This document shows positions 33,220 through 40,986 of a stretch of 64,000 bases of DNA, in pieces (position 1 is the first letter of the stretch; every line of letters begins with the position of its first letter). The stretch is from assembly GCA_964513075.1 (NCBI GenBank), contig CAZELR010000001.1, positions 62,001 through 126,000 on the forward strand. Reading direction: 5' to 3'. This DNA is from DAOUBP01 sp964513075 (GTDB lineage: Bacteria > Chloroflexota > Anaerolineae > CG2-30-64-16). The position numbers and the translations under genes were made by a program. The notes beneath the pieces were generated by a model. That model ran no database searches. It saw only the letters and a program-made list of their open reading frames with translations, and was not told the origin of the DNA.

Positions 33220-34277
33220 GGGTGGCTGCTCCTTTCTTTGATAGCACTTTGAACATCGCGCGCCATGCGTTGAACCCACTCCCATGTCGTTTCTGGCTGC
33301 AGCAGGCCGCTGCCATCCACAAACAGGCTGGCAGGTGCGCAGCTCGGCGCCAGCAGGTTGAGTGCCTTGGGTACGATCTGTATGGTGATAGGCGTGTTGC
33401 CGATGGCATCGCCGTCGACGTGCACGGCCAGGGGCCGGGCGGTGATGATGTCCACGCGCCGCGCACGGAAATATTCTACGCGCGGGTCCGCGATGTGCCG
33501 GTTGAACATCACCTTGATAGCATGGAGAAAAGTCTGCGTCGGGCTTGTGCCTTGAAAGCAGAAAACGTCCAGCAACCCGTCATCGATGACAGCGTGGTGA
33601 GCCATGCGCATGAAGATGCCGTAAAGTTGGATGTTGTTGGCGCATAACATGACCGTGCGGCGGCTGACGCGATGACCATCGATGCGCACGGTGGCCGAGG
33701 TGCCCGCAAAGTCGCGCAGGGTCAGGAACGAGGTGATGAACGTTGCCAGCGGGCCCAATCTACGTTTGCGCTCGGGGTCGGCCGCGACGTTACGATTGAC
33801 CTGGGCATCGAAGCCTGCGCCGCCCCAACACAGGAAGTGCCGCGCCGGGCCCGGGTTGCCGAGTGGGGTGATGCGGCCCACGTCCACCCGCCGCACCTGG
33901 CCGCCCAGCAGGAGCCTCGCTGACTCTACCAAGGGCCGCGGATGAATCCCGCCGGGCACAGGCAGGTTTAGCTGGCGGGCGAAGACATTGCCGCCGCCGC
34001 CGGGCAAGGCCGCCAATGCCGTCTCAGACCCTACCAGCCCGTCCACGGCTTCTGCCAGGGTGCCGTCACCCCCCGCCACAAACACCACATCGCAGCCTCT
34101 GACCGCGGCTTGCCGCGCGTAGGTGGTGGCGTCGCTCGGACCGTGGGTTTCTTCCACGGCATCGATCTGGCAGCCCTCGCTCTCCAGAAAAGCAGCGACC
34201 TGGAGTACCTCTTCGGCGCAGGAGTGGTGGCCGGCTGCTGGATTGCAGATGACGATCGCTTTCAAGCGCGCTTTCAT
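33216..34277 (-). CDS. Diacylglycerol/sphingosine-type lipid kinase (YegS-like)
   Basis: Cytosolic or membrane-associated kinase of lipid hydroxyls. 353 aa. The N-terminus has IVICNPAAGHHSC, and the nucleotide-binding motif VFVAGGDGTLAEAV is at about 86-99. LPGGGGNVFARQL and the C-terminal beta domain are present. It overlaps both neighbours (MeaB and cax) by 4 nt, so the three are translationally coupled, although the pathways differ. Confidence 0.9.
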   Translation of the reverse strand: MKARLKAIVICNPAAGHHSCAEEVLQVAAFLESEGCQIDAVEETHGPSDATTYARQAAVRGCDVVFVAGGDGTLAEAVDGLVGSETALAALPGGGGNVFARQLNLPVPGGIHPRPLVESARLLLGGQVRRVDVGRITPLGNPGPARHFLCWGGAGFDAQVNRNVAADPERKRRLGPLATFITSFLTLRDFAGTSATVRIDGHRVSRRTVMLCANNIQLYGIFMRMAHHAVIDDGLLDVFCFQGTSPTQTFLHAIKVMFNRHIADPRVEYFRARRVDIITARPLAVHVDGDAIGNTPITIQIVPKALNLLAPSCAPASLFVDGSGLLQPETTWEWVQRMARDVQSAIKERSSHP

Positions 34278-35299
34278 GCGAGGAGCTGATCCGCAGCAGC
34301 GTAAGGGTCCAGGCCGCGCCGGGCCAGGGCGTCGACCATTTGATCCAGTTGTCCGGCAGGCAGGCGTGCCAGCAGCGCAGCCATCAAACGCTCGCGCAGG
34401 ATGTGGTCGAGTGCCGCGGCCGCGCGCGCGACTTCCCGCCGGGCAAGTTGTCCCGTCCCGCGCAAATACGACGCATGTTGCTCGACCCAGTCGCGCACCT
34501 CTTCGACGCCCTCCCCGCGCACCGCGATCGTCTTGATAATGGGCGGCAGCCAGGCGCCGCCCTCCTGCGCGCCAGGGCGGGCATGGCCGTCGCGGCGCTC
34601 GGCATGATTGTCGCCGGCAACCATGCCGAGTGCGCCGTGGTGACCGGCCGGCGCGGGCCCTAGTCCCTGCATCATTTGGAGGGCCATGACAGTATGGTCG
34701 GCGCCGTCCCGGTCCGCCTTATTGACTGCGAACAGATCGGCAATCTCCAATATGCCGGCTTTGATCGCCTGCACCTCGTCGCCCAAGCCGGGAGCCTCCA
34801 CGACGATCGTGGTGTGTGCGGCGCTGGCGATATCGATCTCGGCCTGGCCGACGCCCACGGTTTCCACCAGGATGCGGTCGAACCCGGCCGCGTCCAGCAC
34901 CGAGATGATGTCGGCGGTGGCGCGCGCTAGCCCGCCTAAACTGCCGCGCGTCGCCATGCTGCGGATGAAGACGCCGGGATCGCCCGCAAGATCGCGCATG
35001 CGCACCCGGTCGCCCAGCAGCGCGCCGCCCGAGAACGGGCTGGTCGGATCGACCGCGATCACCCCCACCGTCTTGCCGGTCGCGCGATAGGCCTTGGCCA
35101 GCGCGTTCACCAGCGTCGATTTGCCCGTGCCCGGCGCGCCGGTGACGCCGATCACGTGGCTGCGGCCGGTGTACGGATAGAGCGCAGCCAACAGCGCGTG
35201 CGCCTGCGGCCCTGCATTCTCCACCTGGGAGATCGTCCGGGCCAACGCACGGCGGTTGCCGGCGAGAAGTTGCGTAACAAGATCCATCAGACCGCTCAT
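34274..35299 (-). CDS. meaB: MeaB-type GTPase, chaperone of B12-dependent mutase
   Basis: Protects and reloads B12-dependent acyl-CoA mutases with GTP. 341 aa from ATG 35299; ATG 35287 is also possible. Walker A GVTGAPGTGKST, VDPTSPFSGGALLGDRVRM, and switch region ETVGVGQAEIDIA are typical. Base motif NKADRDGAD. It follows the cobalamin-binding mutase subunit gene, in line with its role. Upstream ORF extension runs through a heptamer array and is rejected. Confidence 0.93.
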   Translation of the reverse strand: MSGLMDLVTQLLAGNRRALARTISQVENAGPQAHALLAALYPYTGRSHVIGVTGAPGTGKSTLVNALAKAYRATGKTVGVIAVDPTSPFSGGALLGDRVRMRDLAGDPGVFIRSMATRGSLGGLARATADIISVLDAAGFDRILVETVGVGQAEIDIASAAHTTIVVEAPGLGDEVQAIKAGILEIADLFAVNKADRDGADHTVMALQMMQGLGPAPAGHHGALGMVAGDNHAERRDGHARPGAQEGGAWLPPIIKTIAVRGEGVEEVRDWVEQHASYLRGTGQLARREVARAAAALDHILRERLMAALLARLPAGQLDQMVDALARRGLDPYAAADQLLA

Positions 35300-35310
35300 G
35301 GTTACGGGGC

Positions 35311-35377
35311 TAAGATTACAGGTTACAGGTTCAAGGTTCAAGGTGTAACCTTGAACCTTGAACCTGTAACCTTCAAC
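35311..35377. repeat. Heptamer-arm hairpin H5 (GGTTCAA / CCTTGAA)
   Basis: GGTTACA, GGTTCAA x2, GGTGTAA, then CCTTGAA x2, CCTGTAA, CCTTCAA with almost no loop. The right arm includes the stop codon of the B12-binding gene. It separates that gene from meaB. Confidence 0.9.
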
Positions 35378-35774
35378 TCATGCCACAACTGGTTCGAATA
35401 AAGGCGGCAATGTCCCCCGTCTTCGTGCCGGGGCCGAAGACGCCTTTGACGCCCAGCTTCTTCAGCGGCTCGACGTCGTCGTCGGGGACGATGCCGCCCA
35501 CCAGCACCACGACGTCGTCCATGCCTTGCGCGGCCAGCAGCTCGACCACGCGCGGGCACAGCGCCATGTGTGCGCCGGACAGGATAGACAGGCCCACCAC
35601 ATCCACGTCTTCTTGCAGCGCGGCCTCGGCGATCATCTCCGGCGTCTGGCGAATGCCGGTGTAGATCACTTCCATGCCGGCGTCGCGCAGCGCGCGGGCA
35701 ACCACCTTAGCCCCGCGATCGTGCCCGTCAAGGCCGGGCTTGGCAACGAGCACTCGGATTTTACGATCGGTCAT
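35373..35774 (-). CDS. Cobalamin-binding subunit of methylmalonyl-CoA-type mutase
   Basis: 133-aa B12-binding domain with the DxHxxG motif KPGLDGHDRG, LSGAHM, and VGGIVPDDD. It matches the small or C-terminal domain of methylmalonyl-CoA mutase that binds adenosylcobalamin. The TIM-barrel subunit is not in the window. ATG 35774 with GAGGG upstream; an alternative ATG at 35786 adds four residues. The meaB gene follows. Whether the substrate is methylmalonyl- or isobutyryl/2-hydroxyisobutyryl-CoA cannot be told. Confidence 0.9.
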   Translation of the reverse strand: MTDRKIRVLVAKPGLDGHDRGAKVVARALRDAGMEVIYTGIRQTPEMIAEAALQEDVDVVGLSILSGAHMALCPRVVELLAAQGMDDVVVLVGGIVPDDDVEPLKKLGVKGVFGPGTKTGDIAAFIRTSCGMS

Positions 35775-35906
35775 TGAAACCCTCACTCATGGATATCACT
35801 CAGTGCCGGAATCTCATCGAGATCAACGCCGTAGATATAGAAATCATGGCGGACAGACGTATCTGTTGGACGCTCCCCGCCGATTATCTCTTCTGGACGT
35901 GTCAAC

Positions 35907-36071
35907 TCAGCACACGATCGTCTGCATCCCCTCCCACCGCTCGCCCGCCGCAAGGCGTACCGGCGCGGCGACGCAGGCCGCCTCGACGCAGGCGAACCGC
36001 CGGTAGTCTGCCGGCTCCATATCGCGCATGCGCGCGCAGTTCGCCGCGCCCGGATTCCGCACCACTACATC
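35907..36071 (-). pseudogene. Frameshifted fragment of a duplicated hexose-6-phosphate mutarotase 3' end
   Basis: Reading the minus strand gives VVVRNPGAANCARMRDMEP, then DYRRFACVEAACVAAPVRLA. This is homologous to the last 50 residues of the intact neighbour (VVWNPAAAKCATMADLEP, then DYERFVCVEAA). One extra G near 35935 shifts the frame; after the shift the end WEGMQTIVC-stop matches WEGTQTIIA-stop. It begins right after the stop of the intact gene, so it is the tail of a tandem duplicate that lost its 5' part. The rest of the 35775-36076 gap shows nothing else. Confidence 0.85.
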
Positions 36072-36076
36072 GCAAC

Positions 36077-36940
36077 TCATGCGATGATCGTCTGCGTGCC
36101 TTCCCAGCGCCTGCCCGGCCCCAGGTGGGCTGGTGCACCGACGATGGCTGCCTCGACGCAGACGAACCGCTCATAGTCGTTCGGCTCCAGATCGGCCATG
36201 GTCGCGCATTTCGCGGCGGCCGGGTTCCACACCACGGTATCGTTGAAGCCCGCCTTGCGAATCACGGTCGTCTGTTCCGCCTCGATCAGTTGCGCCTCGA
36301 CCGGCGCGTCGAAGTAGATCCGGTTCACCTCGCCAGTGAAATCGATCTGGGGGGAAGTTTCCAGCACCTCGATGCCACCCGCCGCGGCGTCGCGATACCG
36401 CAGGCCGTCCAGCCCCGTAACGCAGGTGGAGGCGAGGTCAGCTACGGCAAGATAGGTGTGGAACGAGGAGGTGAAGGCAAATGTCTCGGTCCCAGTGTTG
36501 GTCACGGCAAGCGTCACCTCGAACCGATCTCCGCCGATCGTGACGGTCAGCTCGGCCTGGAAGCTGTACGGCCACTGGCGCCGGCTCTCCTCAGTGTCGC
36601 GTACATGGAGTGTCATGGTTGCGCCCTTCCCGACGACAGCCGCGCTGGCGAATTCCCACGGCATCAAGCGCACCAATCCGTGCAGGGGCAGCGGTCCGCC
36701 CCCGCCGAACTGCGGGAACACCACCGGGATGCCGCCGCGGATCGGCGCACCCGCGCGGAATGCGGACTTCCGGCTCAGGAACAGGCGTTCCTGGCCGCCC
36801 GCCGGAATCCACGACGTCACGTGCGCGCCGTAGAGGTAGATCTCCGCCCGTGCCCCATCGGGGGCAACAAGCGTCAGCTTGGGCAGATCACCCGCACCCG
36901 GGGCGATGGCAACAAGTGGTTCGCTGGTCTTAGGGCTCAC
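36077..36940 (-). CDS. Glucose-6-phosphate 1-epimerase / aldose-1-epimerase (YeaD-like)
   Basis: Cytosolic mutarotase of hexose-6-phosphates. 287 aa with RGGIPVVFPQFGGGG, HGLVRLMPWEF, SFHTYLAV and the C-terminal ERFVCVEAAIV segment. GTG 36940 is preceded by AGGAAGGAG. A broken duplicate of its 3' end follows (35907-36071). Confidence 0.9.
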   Translation of the reverse strand: MSPKTSEPLVAIAPGAGDLPKLTLVAPDGARAEIYLYGAHVTSWIPAGGQERLFLSRKSAFRAGAPIRGGIPVVFPQFGGGGPLPLHGLVRLMPWEFASAAVVGKGATMTLHVRDTEESRRQWPYSFQAELTVTIGGDRFEVTLAVTNTGTETFAFTSSFHTYLAVADLASTCVTGLDGLRYRDAAAGGIEVLETSPQIDFTGEVNRIYFDAPVEAQLIEAEQTTVIRKAGFNDTVVWNPAAAKCATMADLEPNDYERFVCVEAAIVGAPAHLGPGRRWEGTQTIIA

Positions 36941-37009
36941 GTTGGTCTCCTTCCTAAGCTGTTAATGGGACGCAGATTTCCCTGATTTCCCTGATTGTAG
37001 GCATTTCCT

Positions 37010-37058
37010 TCACGCACCACGCAATACGCATCACGTCTCACGCATCACGTCTCACGCG
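37010..37058. repeat. Heptamer array H8 (CGCATCA/CGTCTCA)
   Basis: CACGCAC-type units (CGCACCA CGCAATA CGCATCA CGTCTCA CGCATCA CGTCTCA CGCG). The array encodes the last residues (VRRDA) and the stop codon of the aconitase-X gene at 37038. Confidence 0.85.
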
Positions 37059-38327
37059 TTCCCCCCGCCACTCCCCCGTCACCGCCGCATCCAAACACGC
37101 GTCCAGATCACCGAAACGCATCTGCACCCCGCTGTGCATCGGCGCGTAGCAGGCCATCTTGCCTGCGTTGGTGGCCATGGTGTGCACGTCCAACATCCGC
37201 ATGGGCGCGACCACGGCGCAGGTGTCGGCCACCACCTCGCCCCCTGCGGCCTCGATGATCTGCACGTAGCCCAGCTCGGCCGCGGCCTGGCGGGTGATCT
37301 CGCCGGTGGTGACCCAAAGCCGCGTGGCCAGTCGCTTGTCGCGCAGGACGCCGGCTACCATTTCAATCTCACTCAGGCTGGCGTGGGGGCAGCCGATCGT
37401 CACCAGGTCGATTTTGCGCAGGTCGGGATCGGCATCCATAACACGATACGCGTCGTCCAGGCTGTCGATCGCCAGCCGCTGCGCATCGGGCCGGATGAGC
37501 GCCTCGCCCTGGTCGCGCGCCTCGGGGGTATAGCCGGCGACATGGTAGAGTGCGACCGCGCCGTAGGCTGCAAGACCGGCGCCCAGCGTCTTCAGCCGAT
37601 CACCTGCCAGGCCGCCCCGGGTGAGATCAGCGGGCAAGGGCGGCAGCCAGGCGGCCAGGTCGGCAAACCACGGCACGCCGTTGCCCACCGCCTTGCCCAC
37701 GGTGTAGCTTAGCGCGCCGAAATCGGCCACCGATTTCACGGGACAACGGATCTCGATGACCCAGTTGGCGCTCCGGTTCTCATCGAGGTGATAGCCATAG
37801 CGCGCCGTGCGGCCGACAATGCCGGCGGCCATGGCGCTGGGACCGCCCTCCCGGTTGCTGCGCGCGCCGATCACCGAATTAGCGAACGCGACGGCGCTGG
37901 ATTCAGCCCAGGCAAGATGATCGCCCCGCTGAGGTTTGTACTGCGGGAATAGATAGGGGGTGCAGCTCATGGTCGGCGTCACGCCCATCTTGACGAATGC
38001 ATCGACGACGCTGAGCTGCGGCGTGGCGAAGCTGGGCTGGATGCCCCAGGCCTGCCACTTGCCGCGCTCCATCCCCATGGGATTCAGCGTTGTGGGCACC
38101 CGCACCTGTGCGCCTTCGTCGGCCCACTCGCTTAAAAACTGCACACCTGCGTCGCCCAGGTTTTTGTAAGAAACCCCCGCGATCTGCACGTGCGTGACGG
38201 ACACGAGGTCAACGGCGCCATAGATGCGCGCCAGCGCCACCACGATCTCCATGGCGCGCTTCACCCCCGGTCCTTCCGCACCCGCCAGCATCCCTTGTTC
38301 TTCCGGCGTCAATCTGAGCTCATTCAT
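37038..38327 (-). CDS. Aconitase X catalytic (large) subunit, DUF521; predicted phosphomevalonate dehydratase large subunit
   Basis: 429 aa of the AcnX catalytic family: LTPEEQGMLAGAEGPGVKRA at the start, candidate cluster Cys residues in MSCTPYL, TIGCPHASLSE and DTCAVVAP, and the AESSAVAFANSVIGARSNREGG stretch. With the small subunit at 10889 it would dehydrate mevalonate 5-phosphate. The two subunit genes, usually adjacent, are 26 kb apart. ATG 38327, AAGG upstream. The C-terminal residues come from a repeat array. Confidence 0.88.
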   Translation of the reverse strand: MNELRLTPEEQGMLAGAEGPGVKRAMEIVVALARIYGAVDLVSVTHVQIAGVSYKNLGDAGVQFLSEWADEGAQVRVPTTLNPMGMERGKWQAWGIQPSFATPQLSVVDAFVKMGVTPTMSCTPYLFPQYKPQRGDHLAWAESSAVAFANSVIGARSNREGGPSAMAAGIVGRTARYGYHLDENRSANWVIEIRCPVKSVADFGALSYTVGKAVGNGVPWFADLAAWLPPLPADLTRGGLAGDRLKTLGAGLAAYGAVALYHVAGYTPEARDQGEALIRPDAQRLAIDSLDDAYRVMDADPDLRKIDLVTIGCPHASLSEIEMVAGVLRDKRLATRLWVTTGEITRQAAAELGYVQIIEAAGGEVVADTCAVVAPMRMLDVHTMATNAGKMACYAPMHSGVQMRFGDLDACLDAAVTGEWRGERVRRDA

Positions 38328-38330
38328 CTC

Positions 38331-38390
38331 AAGCCTTCACCATCACGCCTTCAACCTTAAACCTTGAACCTTTAACCTTAAGCCCTCAAC
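38331..38390. repeat. Heptamer array H6 (CCTTCAA/CCTTGAA)
   Basis: CCTTCAC, CATCACG, CCTTCAA, CCTTAAA, CCTTGAA, CCTTTAA, CCTTAAG, CCCTCAA: one orientation only, between the aconitase-X start and the small membrane protein stop. Confidence 0.85.
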
Positions 38391-38574
38391 CCCGCGTCCG
38401 GTTCAGCAGATGGTCGATGACCAGGTAAAGCACCACCGCTAGCACGGCGAACAGGAGCAGGAGCTGCCAGAACGACGCCTGGACCCAGATCACGATGCGC
38501 AGCTTGGACCAAATGAGCCAGAAGGCGATCAGCACAGCCAGGGTAACCGCCACCGATGTCCCTTGACGTCTCAC
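38386..38574 (-). CDS. Small two-segment membrane protein
   Basis: 62 aa from GTG 38574, preceded by GAGGGAG. A short basic N-terminus (MRRQGTS) and two hydrophobic segments (VAVTLAVLIAFWLIW, FWQLLLLFAVLAVVLYLVI) joined by a short loop. No known family. The longer upstream ORF is not supported, because good SD and topology occur only here. Confidence 0.6.
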   Translation of the reverse strand: MRRQGTSVAVTLAVLIAFWLIWSKLRIVIWVQASFWQLLLLFAVLAVVLYLVIDHLLNRTRG

Positions 38575-38657
38575 GTTATCGCTCCCTCTTCCTTCGAGTA
38601 GGTTGCACCCCTCGATTGTAGCACAACCGATATCCCCTGGCAAAGGATTCACACTTT

Positions 38658-38685
38658 TTGCTGCCGCCATCCGGCATGCTATACT
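38658..38685 (+). promoter_or_regulatory. Promoter of the selenocysteine rhodanese gene
   Basis: -35 TTGCTG (38658-38663), 16-bp spacer, -10 TATACT (38680-38685). The ATG is about 70 nt downstream. Confidence 0.55.
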
Positions 38686-38757
38686 CCATCCACGGCTAAA
38701 GAGTTGGATTTTAGCGCGTCCAGCCTTGTCGGCTGAATCCCCGTTGAGGTCATTGCC

Positions 38758-39213
38758 ATGCGCAAGTCGTTCCTTTTGGTCCTGATTGCTCTGAGCGTCT
38801 TGCTGGTGGGCGTTGGGGTGATCCTGCTGCTCCGGGGCGAGCCGCTGCAGCCGCCGGCCGCGCTCACAACGCCTTTGCCGGCCGGTGAAGTCGCGCGTAT
38901 CAGTGTGCAGGAGTTGCACGCGCGGTTGCAGGCCGCCCAGCCGCCGCTGGTGTGGGAGTTTCGCTCTGCTGAGTCGTATGCACAACAACATGTGCCCGGT
39001 TCAAGATGGATGAGCTTCGACGCGATCGAGGCCGGCGTCGTAGGACTGGATCGCGCGCAGCCCATCGTCACCTTGTGCGCCTGACCGGACGAAGCGACCA
39101 GCGCCCGTGCGGCGCGTGTGCTTCAAGGGCTGGGATTCAAGGATGTGGCCGCTCTGCAGGGAGGGATTGCGGCATGGATTGCGGCCGGCTTCCCGATAGC
39201 CAGCGGCCAGTGA
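38758..39213 (+). CDS. Predicted selenocysteine-containing rhodanese-like membrane-anchored protein
   Basis: 151 aa if the in-frame TGA at 39082-39084 is read as Sec (residue 109). An N-terminal membrane anchor (residues 3-25) is followed by a rhodanese fold: ISVQELHARL, SAESYAQQHVPGSRW, then the active-site loop TLCAUPDEATSARAARVLQG and LGFKDVAALQGGIAAW, ending at TGA 39211. The reading frame after the first TGA is intact and fully rhodanese-like. Sec aligns with the second Cys of the known C-x-C-P-x-E loop of rhodanese-like proteins. A SECIS-like hairpin follows the TGA and selA is in the same window. Without recoding the protein would end just before its catalytic loop. The domain is extracytoplasmic. 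Sulfur or selenium transfer, or a redox role, is inferred. Confidence 0.85.
39082..39115 (+). promoter_or_regulatory. Sec UGA codon with bacterial SECIS-like hairpin
   Basis: TGA at 39082-39084. A perfect 5-bp stem GCGCC / GGCGC (39101-39105 and 39111-39115) closes loop CGTGC with G in its second position. The loop begins 21 nt after the UGA, inside the spacing known for bacterial SECIS elements. A weaker larger pairing CCAGC..GGGCTGG could enclose it. Confidence 0.65.
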
Positions 39214-39240
39214 TCGGCCTACCTATCGCTTGGCGGTCTT

Positions 39241-39285
39241 AAAAACAACAGGGGGGCAATGCAGATCATCTGCATTGCCCCCCTG
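39241..39285 (-). terminator. Intrinsic terminator of the LysM gene, between converging genes
   Basis: A perfect inverted repeat of 18-bp arms (CAGGGGGGCAATGCAGAT and complement, 39249-39285). On the minus strand it is followed by TTGTTTTT. It ends the minus-strand LysM transcript and may also stop the rhodanese transcript. Confidence 0.85.
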
Positions 39286-39304
39286 TGCTATCTGTCTGCT
39301 TGGA

Positions 39305-39862
39305 TCAGGGGATGCGGAGTTCCTGGCCCGGGCGGATCAGCTTCGGGTCCTTGATCAGGTCTTTGTTGGCCTCGAAGATCTCGGGCCAGCGGGCTGCATT
39401 GCCGTACACGGCTTTGGCGATGGCGCTGAGGCTGTCACCGGCCTTGACGACATAGGTGTTTTCCGCTGCGATTGCCCGCGCGGCCGGCGCAGCCTTCAAG
39501 GTTGCGATTTCAGCCTGGGCTGCCTTCAACGCGGCTTCCAGTTCGGTCACCTTGCCGGTAAGCTCGCGCTCCTTGGCCATCCACTGGCGTTCTTGCTTGG
39601 CCAGTTCGCCCTTCTGCTGGGCCGTTTCGAATTCCTTCTTGGCCAGTTGCGACTTCAGGTCTGCGACCTGCGACTCCAGCTTGTCGGCGACCGCGGCAGC
39701 CGCTTCTTTGACATCAGCCGCCTTAGACGCAACAGCCGCGGGTACGGCCTGGGCGATTTCCTTTGCCCCAGCCACGACCTCGGCCTTCTTCTCTTCGACC
39801 TTCTTCTCTTCGCCCTTCAGGGCGTCGCCGATGCGATCCAACAACGATTTAGGTTCTGCCAT
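39305..39862 (-). CDS. Coiled-coil LysM-domain protein
   Basis: 185 aa: a long Lys/Glu/Ala-rich coiled coil (residues about 15-125) and a C-terminal LysM domain (about 135-185, YVVKAGDSLSAIAKAVYGNA, RPGQELRIP) like those in potassium-responsive LysM proteins. No signal peptide seen. AAGGAG precedes the ATG. Clustered with the GlsB-like and proline-rich membrane genes; a stress or envelope role is inferred. Confidence 0.88.
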   Translation of the reverse strand: MAEPKSLLDRIGDALKGEEKKVEEKKAEVVAGAKEIAQAVPAAVASKAADVKEAAAAVADKLESQVADLKSQLAKKEFETAQQKGELAKQERQWMAKERELTGKVTELEAALKAAQAEIATLKAAPAARAIAAENTYVVKAGDSLSAIAKAVYGNAARWPEIFEANKDLIKDPKLIRPGQELRIP

Positions 39863-39913
39863 GGGATGAAAACTCCTTATCCGAGTGTGATTGTGAGTAG
39901 TGTTGCCCCTGGA

Positions 39914-40186
39914 CTAGCGTCGTCGGGACTTGATGAGCAAGCCGAGGACGAACCTCATGGCCAGGATGAACAGGAACGACCCGACGAAAGTCGGGATCAG
40001 GTACACGCCGAAGACGAATGGGCCGAACTGACCCATCAAGATCTGTCCGAGGACGCCGCCGATGAGGCCGGCAATGATATTCCCCAACCATCCGAAGGGC
40101 AGGTTGGTCCTGGACAGCCGTTCGACGAAGGCAACGATGATGATCGTGATGATCAGCGCGCCAATCCAACCAAGTAGTGAAAGCAT
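39914..40186 (-). CDS. GlsB/YeaQ/YmgE-family small membrane protein
   Basis: 90 aa with three hydrophobic segments and the family glycine-rich core NIIAGLIGGVLGQIL. Family members are stress-induced membrane proteins once called transglycosylase-associated. AAAGGAG precedes the ATG. Upstream of the LysM gene in the same direction. Confidence 0.85.
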   Translation of the reverse strand: MLSLLGWIGALIITIIIVAFVERLSRTNLPFGWLGNIIAGLIGGVLGQILMGQFGPFVFGVYLIPTFVGSFLFILAMRFVLGLLIKSRRR

Positions 40187-40229
40187 AGTGGGTCTCCTTT
40201 AGTGCACAGCAGCGCAGAGAAAAAACCGT

Positions 40230-40676
40230 CTACAGCAGTGCGATGGCCAATGCCGCCACCGCCAGCAGTGCCGGCAGCGCCAGCGCCATGCCGCCGCAGC
40301 CGATGCAACCTTTCTTCTTCATAACTTCGCCGGGGGAGTAGTAGCGTTTCTTGGCGGGCTCCTCTTCGGCGGGCAGTGCCGGGGCGCGTTCGATCTCAGG
40401 CTCTGCGGCTTGTTTGGCCGGCTTGGCCGGCTTGGCTGGCTTGGCTGGCTCGAATATCGACTCGGCAGGCTCCGCTGAAGGCTCGAATATCGACTCGGCA
40501 GGCTTCGCCTCGGGTTCGAAGTACTGAGCGGGTTCCTCAGCCTCACCGATCGTGAAGCCGCTTTCATCCTCCAGAATGCTGAAGTCAGGAGATGACGCCG
40601 CGCCTTTTAGCTCCTCGAATGATTCTTCACCAGTCTCAAAGCTGCCGGTTTGTGCCTTGCGTTTGATTTCCGACAT
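40230..40676 (-). CDS. Proline/lysine-repeat tail-anchored membrane protein
   Basis: 148 aa of unknown function. Acidic N-terminal half with two ESIFEP repeats, then KPAKPAKPAKQA, a short GCIGCGG Cys motif and a single C-terminal hydrophobic segment (MALALPALLAVAALAIALL). Likely tail-anchored with the repeats in the cytosol. Co-directional with the two genes downstream. Confidence 0.7.
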   Translation of the reverse strand: MSEIKRKAQTGSFETGEESFEELKGAASSPDFSILEDESGFTIGEAEEPAQYFEPEAKPAESIFEPSAEPAESIFEPAKPAKPAKPAKQAAEPEIERAPALPAEEEPAKKRYYSPGEVMKKKGCIGCGGMALALPALLAVAALAIALL

Positions 40677-40788
40677 ATCGATAGACCTCCTCGTGCAATG
40701 TGCCTCCTGTACGTTCAGGGGAGCAACTCATATAATATCGCAGTTTAACCTTACAGGCAAGATGACGATATCACACCTCGGCCCTCGT

Positions 40789-40817
40789 TTGACAGTGCCC
40801 AGAGGCCAGACTATAAT
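40789..40817 (+). promoter_or_regulatory. Consensus promoter of the short membrane ORF and EamA gene
   Basis: Perfect -35 TTGACA (40789-40794), 17-bp spacer and perfect -10 TATAAT (40812-40817), about 40 nt before the small ORF. Confidence 0.85.
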
Positions 40818-40860
40818 CACATCCGTAACGTATCCTGGTCCATGATTGAGGCTGCTTGAC

Positions 40861-40983
40861 ATGACACGGCGCAAAGCTGGCCGCCGCGATTGGCGGATGA
40901 TTACTTTTCTGGTTATCTCGATTATCATCGTGCTCAGTATGGTTCTGGCGATGTTTCTGCCGTACGTCTTCACGCCGAGCTGA
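40861..40983 (+). CDS. 40-aa single-span membrane peptide
   Basis: ATG 40861 to TGA 40983. A basic N-terminus (MTRRKAGRRDWR) and one hydrophobic segment (MITFLVISIIIVLSMVLAMF). It is the first reading frame after a consensus promoter and ends 3 nt before the EamA start, so it is probably translated. SD is weak (GAGG, 11 nt before). No family recognised. Confidence 0.6.
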   Translation: MTRRKAGRRDWRMITFLVISIIIVLSMVLAMFLPYVFTPS

Positions 40984-40986
40984 TCG

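Noticed and set aside
38758..39084. Rhodanese pseudogene with a nonsense mutation
   Set aside because: The frame continues intact after TGA, the TGA falls at the active-site Cys position, and a SECIS-like hairpin and selA are present. A random stop is less likely, though not excluded.
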